64,000 nt of DNA from Pelagicoccus sp. (GTDB lineage: Bacteria > Verrucomicrobiota > Verrucomicrobiia > Opitutales > Opitutaceae): the NCBI GenBank assembly GCA_028284635.1, contig JANQRJ010000011.1:1-64000 (forward strand), given 5' to 3'. Position 1 is the stretch's first letter, and every line of letters begins with the position of its first letter. Position numbers and translations under genes: made by a program. Below the pieces are notes generated by a model. It worked only from the letters and a program-made list of their open reading frames with translations. It searched no databases and was not told the DNA's origin. Of the stretch, positions 58,429 to 64,000 are shown one piece after another.

Positions 58429-59541
58429 CTAGCCCTCGCTTTCGACGGCGTGGATGAGCGCGTTGAAATAGCCGAATGCGAATGCTCGGCCTTCCAGAAT
58501 CGCTCCGGGAGCGTCGTGCTTGGGTACATGGTCGGGCATCAGCATGCCTTGGAAACCGACTTCCTTCAGAGTCCTGACGATCTCCAGAAAATCCATGTCT
58601 CCATTGTCAGGATACACTTCCTGGAAGTGTCCCCATCCGCCTTTTATGTTGCGGAGATGGATGTTGAAGATCTGGTCGCGAGCTCCGACCCATCTGATGA
58701 TGTCGAGAATCTCGGTTTTCGGGTCTTTCAAGCCTTCGGCAGCGGAGCCCAAGCAAAGGTTGAACCCATGGGAGGGGCTGTCGTAGAGCTTGGCGAAGCG
58801 CTTGATGCCTTCGAATACGTCGGGGCTGTTCCAGCGAGTGATGCCTCCAAAGCCAACGGGCAGTGGGGGATCGGCGATGTGGTTGCCCAGCTTCACCTTG
58901 TACTCTTCGGCCACGGGCAATATGCGATCGAGCAGATAGGTGATGCGCTCGTAGACCTCGTCGATGGAAACCTCCCCGGCGCTGGTCAGCTTTTTGTCCA
59001 TTCCCATCTGCACGGCCTTCTCGTAGTCCCAGGTGCTGTAGCGAGCGTTGCCGCGCGCCGGGTCCACCGTTTGGCCGGTGCGCAGGACTTTGTGAATCGT
59101 GGTGTTGTAGAGCAGCAGATGTACGCCAGTCTTGCCTGCGACTTCGATCATCTGCTGGATCATCTCGATCTCGCGATCGCGTTCCGGGCTCTTGCCCAGC
59201 ATGATGTTCGGCAGGGGCACTCTATCGATCCCGGCGGAACTCAGAGGCAAGTGGTAGGCGTCAAGGCTGATGCCGTACTTCTCGCAGGCCTCTCTTTTCG
59301 CTAGCGAGTCATCCAGATCCCAGCCGACTCCTTCGATGAATTTCGGCGCGTCTCCATCCATATGGAAGACCCCGTGGCGGGCGAGGAACTCGAGGTTGCT
59401 CGTGCCCGTACCGCCTCTTTGGCAGCCGACGTGTATGCCGCTTCGTTTTTCCTCAGTTGCTGCGAGCAGGTTGCTCTTTGCGGCCAGAGCTCCTATCGAG
59501 CCGGCTCCGACAGCCTTAATAAAGCGTCTTCTTCGCATCAT
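58429..59541 (-). CDS. Mannonate dehydratase-like (UxuA-type TIM barrel) protein with twin-arginine signal
   Basis: MMRRRRFIKAVGAGSIGALAA; IHVGCQRGGT; IFNIHLRNIKGGWGHFQEVYPDNGDMDFLEIVRTLKEVGFQGMLMPDHVP. Confidence 0.8.
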   Translation of the reverse strand: MMRRRRFIKAVGAGSIGALAAKSNLLAATEEKRSGIHVGCQRGGTGTSNLEFLARHGVFHMDGDAPKFIEGVGWDLDDSLAKREACEKYGISLDAYHLPLSSAGIDRVPLPNIMLGKSPERDREIEMIQQMIEVAGKTGVHLLLYNTTIHKVLRTGQTVDPARGNARYSTWDYEKAVQMGMDKKLTSAGEVSIDEVYERITYLLDRILPVAEEYKVKLGNHIADPPLPVGFGGITRWNSPDVFEGIKRFAKLYDSPSHGFNLCLGSAAEGLKDPKTEILDIIRWVGARDQIFNIHLRNIKGGWGHFQEVYPDNGDMDFLEIVRTLKEVGFQGMLMPDHVPKHDAPGAILEGRAFAFGYFNALIHAVESEG

Positions 59542-59586
59542 AGTGTTTCGTCCTCCGGGGTTGGGGTTTAGGGTAGGTACCTCTAA

Positions 59587-59748
59587 GAGCGTGTTGAAAA
59601 AGTCCATTTCTTCGCTGATTCGTCAGCTTCGAGTTCAAAATTCGTTTCCTCATCTCGAAATACCCTCCGGGTATTCCTCGACTCTAAAGCCGAATTTTGA
59701 TTCTCAAATCTGATTTCAGCAGCTCGAAAGCGACTTATTCAAATGCTC
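59587..59748. mobile_element. MITE-like imperfect palindrome with possible TAA target duplication
   Basis: GAGCGTGTTGAAAAAGTC / GACTTATTCAAATGCTC; inner inverted gctgattcgtcagc..., cgaaataccctccgggtattcctcg; TAA at 59584-59586 and 59749-59751. Confidence 0.6.
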
Positions 59749-59980
59749 TAAGAACGTTTCTGGACCCTCTGGTGTCAAGGGAGAGCCGTCTTCAGTGGAG
59801 GCAGGATGCAACCGGAATCAATGCAACTCGTTGTGCTACCTGGAAGTAGTAGAAGCTATGCCGGTCAAGAGTACGTTTCCACATGGTTGTTTTCCGATCC
59901 ATGGAATTTGGGCATTGGGTCGAAAAAAGCCGAGGCCTGTAGAGGCCTCGGCGTGAGAAAAGGATGTTGCGTTCTGCTTG

Positions 59981-60871
59981 CTAGCGCTTTCTTCGGACCA
60001 GCGAACGAGCGAAGAGAACGGCAAGGAGGCTGAGCATCCCTATGGCTCCTGGCGCCCCATCTGGGACTGGGGTTATAATCAGACGGATGTCGGCACGTCT
60101 TCTGATATCGAAAGCCACGTCGCTGAAGCTAGATCCGTCATCTAGGGTGCCGGAGATCAGTCCGCTCGACTGCGCTATATCCCCTGGGCCGACCGGCGTG
60201 CCATCGATGCTGAACTCGGAGCCCCGAAGGACAATCAGGCTGCGGTTGGTAGCTCTTAGAGAAGATCCGAGCGATCCGCCGCTGATATCGATAATCCCGT
60301 CGTCGAATGCTTCGATATCTTCGCCGATCGAGCCGCCGAATATCTCGATCAAGCTTCCCCCGAAAGCTTCCACGTCATCGGTAATCGATCCACCGAATAT
60401 TTCGATTAAACTTATTCCGGTAGCGATTACGTCATCGCCAATCGTGCCGTCGAATATCTCGATAAAGCTCGCTCCGAATGCTTCCACGTCGTCCGCAATA
60501 GATCCGCCGAAAACGGAAATGGTGGAGAGGAAAAACGCTTGAAGGTCGTCGCCAAGCGTGCCGTCGAATATCTCGATCGTGGCGAAGCCGTCCGAGACCA
60601 CGTCCTCAGCAAAGGTTCCATCGTTGATGGTGGCTGATGAGAAGTCGCTGACGTAAAGGGAATCGTCTTCGGAATCAGAGCCTGTTATATTTGTCCCTGT
60701 GTTGAAGGTGACGTGTGTAGGGTCACCTGCAGGAAACGAGTCGAACACATAGACGAAGTCGTTTATTTCCGAGTCGATAACGTGGCTCGAGCCATCTTCA
60801 AATATGACGACAGCGTTTGCTTGAGTGGCAACAGCTATCGGTAGGAGGAAATAGCGGGTCAGTTTCTTCAT
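59981..60871 (-). CDS. Secreted repeat (beta-solenoid-like) protein with VPDG-CTERM-like tail
   Basis: Signal peptide; repeated IEIF(G/D)G(S/T)I(G/T)DDVEAFG units; C-terminus VPDGAPGAIGMLSLLAVLFARSLVRRKR. Confidence 0.75.
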   Translation of the reverse strand: MKKLTRYFLLPIAVATQANAVVIFEDGSSHVIDSEINDFVYVFDSFPAGDPTHVTFNTGTNITGSDSEDDSLYVSDFSSATINDGTFAEDVVSDGFATIEIFDGTLGDDLQAFFLSTISVFGGSIADDVEAFGASFIEIFDGTIGDDVIATGISLIEIFGGSITDDVEAFGGSLIEIFGGSIGEDIEAFDDGIIDISGGSLGSSLRATNRSLIVLRGSEFSIDGTPVGPGDIAQSSGLISGTLDDGSSFSDVAFDIRRRADIRLIITPVPDGAPGAIGMLSLLAVLFARSLVRRKR

Positions 60872-61159
60872 GTTAAGCTTTTCAGTGGGAAGCGGCTGGC
60901 GTCACGGTTGACGGCCTTGCTTCGCGCTGGCGTTTGCAGGAACTGGACCAAACTTGTGTCCCGTGTCTCGCTGGACGGGCGACTGCTCCGCAGGCGACTC
61001 TCTTGCAGCATCTTAGCCGATTTCGGATTTTGCGAAAAATCGAGACTGGCAATCGTCACGTGTAAGGGAATCCCGACAGATTTCGGGTAGTCTTACAGAC
61101 ATTCTGTTTCCCGGCATGGAAGCCTTCGCTCCTGTTTCTTCGCGAATCGCCGAGTCCTC

Positions 61160-62551
61160 TTACTCGGAGGCGGAAGAAATCAATCCGCCGACAATGTCCG
61201 CCAAGGCGTTCGCGTCTCCCACGTTGCCTGGAAACACCACGAAACGCATCCCGGGGAAATGGCTTTCAGCTCCGAGCTCCCACACCGGAACCCCTGGGAG
61301 GATCTGCCCTTTCACCATTGCACGGGTAACGCCAAGGGCCTCCGTCGCCATGTCGCTCGACGTGATTCCCCCTTTCGCGATGAAATAGGAAGGTCTTTCT
61401 TTCAGGCCTCGAACGATCTGCGCCAAGGCAGACGATACGATCTTGCCGACCGACAGGTCTCCCGCTTTGACCAAGTCGCGGCCAGTGTAGAGCATCGCGT
61501 GTTTCCCCGAGGAGATTGCTTGATTCAGTTCGCGGCTGAAATGCTGCTCGGTTTTCGCTCTGCTTTCAGCGTCGAGCAGTTCTGCGACAGGGACCTCCAG
61601 CCCAACAACCCCGGGTAGCGCGAGCGCCTTTCGAAGCTGCTCAGTCGTCTTCTGAACATAGGACCCGACCACGGTGACGCCGCCAAGGCCCGCCGAGGCG
61701 TTTCGCAATTCCCCGAAAGCGAGCAGCGGCTTGGAGGGAATCCCAGCCAGCACGCGGGCCAGTGAGGCCGCCGTTCGATACACCCAGTTCTTGCCGGCCC
61801 GCAGCGTGTCGAAAACGCCAGAGGCGACGATCATCAAGTCTTCGTAGCTAACCGCGTCGACGGCAATTACCCTGTCATCGGCGCAATCCAATAGAATCTG
61901 CCTAACGCGATCGCTCCCGCCCTCGCGAATGTCGCTCAACTTGATGCATACCACTTCGCTGGCCGCAATTCTCCCTCGGCTTTTCTCCTCGACCCATTTC
62001 GCGAGCTCGGAAGATTTAAAGGAAAACGTCGAATCGCGGGCGAATTCAGTTTCCGCCACGGGGGACAGGCTATCGCCCTGATCGACGTAGTGAATAGTGT
62101 CGATGGTCAGACGCCCGCCCTCGATGAATGCCGGGGCGAGAATGGTGCCATCAACCTTCCGGGACAGTCCCGCGACCAAGGAATCCACCTCGGTCGGAAA
62201 ATGCCCGCGCAGCGTGGAATCGCCCCTGCTGACTACCGACACGGAGAGGTCGCCGCTCGCTTCGCTCAAATTTTCTCCGATCTCTTTGGCCAGACGCATG
62301 GCGTCGGCCTCGGGCAAGGCTCGCGAGTTCGTCAGGATATAGAATGCTCGAGAGCCTCGATGAAACTCCTGTCGCAGCGATTCCACATCCCAACGGGTCA
62401 AGACAGGGACGTCGTGAACGGTCTGCGTCCCAGTCGGATCGTCGTCAAGCACCACCCAATGTTCGCCCAGGCCCAGTGCCTTTTCATAAAATGCCTCTAC
62501 ATCCAGGGTGGGTTGTTGCGGGAGCGAACCAATAGCGAAATCCTTATCCAT
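61160..62551 (-). CDS. Four-carbon acid sugar kinase family protein (DUF1537/OtnK-like)
   Basis: HWVVLDDDPTGTQTVHDVPVLTRWD; SVVSRGDSTLRGHFPTEVDSL; YFIAKGGITSSDMATEALGV; PGNVGD. Confidence 0.88.
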   Translation of the reverse strand: MDKDFAIGSLPQQPTLDVEAFYEKALGLGEHWVVLDDDPTGTQTVHDVPVLTRWDVESLRQEFHRGSRAFYILTNSRALPEADAMRLAKEIGENLSEASGDLSVSVVSRGDSTLRGHFPTEVDSLVAGLSRKVDGTILAPAFIEGGRLTIDTIHYVDQGDSLSPVAETEFARDSTFSFKSSELAKWVEEKSRGRIAASEVVCIKLSDIREGGSDRVRQILLDCADDRVIAVDAVSYEDLMIVASGVFDTLRAGKNWVYRTAASLARVLAGIPSKPLLAFGELRNASAGLGGVTVVGSYVQKTTEQLRKALALPGVVGLEVPVAELLDAESRAKTEQHFSRELNQAISSGKHAMLYTGRDLVKAGDLSVGKIVSSALAQIVRGLKERPSYFIAKGGITSSDMATEALGVTRAMVKGQILPGVPVWELGAESHFPGMRFVVFPGNVGDANALADIVGGLISSASE

Positions 62552-62623
62552 GCCGAGCTCTTGCCAATCAAATGGGTTGACAGGACCGTTATCAACTGGT
62601 CATACAAGTGCAATAAGTAAATT

Positions 62624-63331
62624 ATGTTGATCGAGAGAAAATCGACCCCGGAATCAATCGTAGCCTACGTCATCGAAATGATCGAAATCGGCCGCTTCCC
62701 GCCCGGCTCGATGCTTCCGAGCGAGCGGGACTTGCAAGCCCAGCTGGGCGTCAGTCGCCTGGTTCTTCGCGAGGCCTTGGCGCGTCTCTCGGCCTTGGGG
62801 ATCGTCAAGAGCCGTCAGGGAAAAGGTTCCTTCGTATGCGACGCCCCAAGCCCGCTGGCCATCCAGCAGACCCTGATCCCGCTCGCCCATCCGGTGGACT
62901 TCGACAAGTTCGATCACCTGATCGAGGCGCGCGCCGCGATCGAGGGGGAAATCGCTTTTCTGGCGGCGGAAAACGCAACGGAGCATCAGATCCAGCAGCT
63001 GGAAGAGATTTTGCATTACCGAAAAACCGATCTGCGGGAAAGCGACATTTTTTCTCGGCTGGATTTTTCCTTCCATCTCAAGCTGGCTGACATCGCGGGC
63101 AACAGCTACCTCAAATTGATGTTCGAGGCTTTCGAGCCGCACATCCGAGAGTTTCTGGTCTACTCGTCGAGATCCGTTTCGGATCGAGTCGAAGCGATGG
63201 AGCGCCATCGCCCAATCGCCCAGGCCATCGCGAGTCGCAATTCGAATCAGGCGCGCGACCTGGCGAGGCTGCACATGGATGCCTGCCGCGACAGATTGAA
63301 CCAATATATTGAACAGCTGAACAATGAGTAA
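62624..63331 (+). CDS. GntR/FadR-family transcriptional regulator
   Basis: LPSERDLQAQLGVSRLVLREALARLSALGIVKSRQGKGSFV; FCD-like C-terminus. Confidence 0.9.
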   Translation: MLIERKSTPESIVAYVIEMIEIGRFPPGSMLPSERDLQAQLGVSRLVLREALARLSALGIVKSRQGKGSFVCDAPSPLAIQQTLIPLAHPVDFDKFDHLIEARAAIEGEIAFLAAENATEHQIQQLEEILHYRKTDLRESDIFSRLDFSFHLKLADIAGNSYLKLMFEAFEPHIREFLVYSSRSVSDRVEAMERHRPIAQAIASRNSNQARDLARLHMDACRDRLNQYIEQLNNE

Positions 63332-63995
63332 ACGCTTAGCCCTTATCCACACGAGCCTGGTTTTCATCACTAAAGAAACGCTGATGAGCGATCTCTTTGC
63401 GGAGATCATGCCTGAGGTAAACCTGATCAACATCGTCGACGACTCGCTCCTTCCCGAAACGATGACGGCCGGGAGAGTGACCGACAATTGCGTCGAACGC
63501 ATGCGAGCCTATGCCCAGGCAGCGGAAACCGCGGGAGCCGATGCCATCCTTTCGCTGTGCTCCTCGCTGGGTCCCGCAATCGATGAAGCTCGGAAACACG
63601 CCAAGATCCCGATCGCGAAAATCGACGACGCCATGACGGAAGCCGCGGTGAAAGCGGCCTCAAGTATCGCCGTTATGGCTACCGTGCCTACCACGCTCGA
63701 TCCCACTTGCGATCTGGTGCGCGAAAAGGCGGGAAAAGCCGGCAAGGCCGTTGACATCAAACCGACGCTCGTTGCGGGAGCTTTCGAGAAACTGATGGCC
63801 GGCGAAACCGAAGCTCACGATCAAATGGTAGGCGACGCGGCAGCCGAAATCAAAGACTCGGTAGAGTTGATCGTCTTCGCTCAAGCCTCCATGACGCGGC
63901 TCGCGAAACCCATCTCCGAGCGCATCGGAATCCCGATTCTGACCAGCCCTCGCTTGGGAATCGAGGCGGCGCGCCAGCTCATCGATTCTCTATAA
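63324..63995 (+). CDS. Aspartate/glutamate racemase-family protein
   Basis: LALIHTSLVFI; DAILSLCSSLG; KIPIAKIDDAMTEAAV; VFAQASMTRLA; 8-bp overlap with the GntR gene. Confidence 0.82.
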   Translation: MSKRLALIHTSLVFITKETLMSDLFAEIMPEVNLINIVDDSLLPETMTAGRVTDNCVERMRAYAQAAETAGADAILSLCSSLGPAIDEARKHAKIPIAKIDDAMTEAAVKAASSIAVMATVPTTLDPTCDLVREKAGKAGKAVDIKPTLVAGAFEKLMAGETEAHDQMVGDAAAEIKDSVELIVFAQASMTRLAKPISERIGIPILTSPRLGIEAARQLIDSL

Positions 63996-64000
63996 ATAAT

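Noticed and set aside
58279-59304. 341-aa plus-strand ORF opposite the UxuA-like gene
   Set aside because: Antisense, starts inside a REP pair.

Overview
The window looks like a GC-rich chromosome of the Verrucomicrobia/Opitutae type; this is inferred from the TonB receptors, sulfatases, VPDSG-CTERM-like tails and gene content, and no search was run. Contents in order: (1) a sulfated-carbohydrate locus (TonB receptor, SSS symporter with a fused propeller-like N-terminus, two sulfatases, IclR regulator, uronate-dehydrogenase-like protein); (2) an iron locus (TonB siderophore receptor plus FbpABC-type ABC transporter); (3) glycolate oxidase glcF/glcD with a GntR regulator; (4) a PAS-SpoIIE phosphatase; (5) a frameshifted GH94-like gene with a divergent LacI regulator; (6) three REC-histidine-kinase proteins, one with degenerate catalytic motifs; (7) a TLDc-like secreted protein with a VPDSG-CTERM tail; (8) a lower-GC AAA ATPase gene with a palindromic operator-like site; (9) housekeeping genes (proC, folD, a pseudouridine synthase, fabG-acpP-fabF, ndk, comM, coaE, rho, a pilB/gspE-type ATPase, pilT); (10) a third sulfatase, an agarase-like GH inserted at the 3' end of comM, a methyltransferase, a sulfotransferase, a Tat-signal mannonate-dehydratase-like protein, a repeat-built VPDG-CTERM-like protein, and a DUF1537 kinase/GntR/Asp-Glu racemase cluster. 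The most unusual signal is non-coding. Many intergenic spacers carry paired short hairpins preceded by GTAG (or GTGG/GGAG), with covarying stems and GNRA-like loops. These look like several co-existing REP/BIME families, together with larger MITE-like palindromes. No RAYT, transposase, tRNA, rRNA or CRISPR array was recognised in the window.
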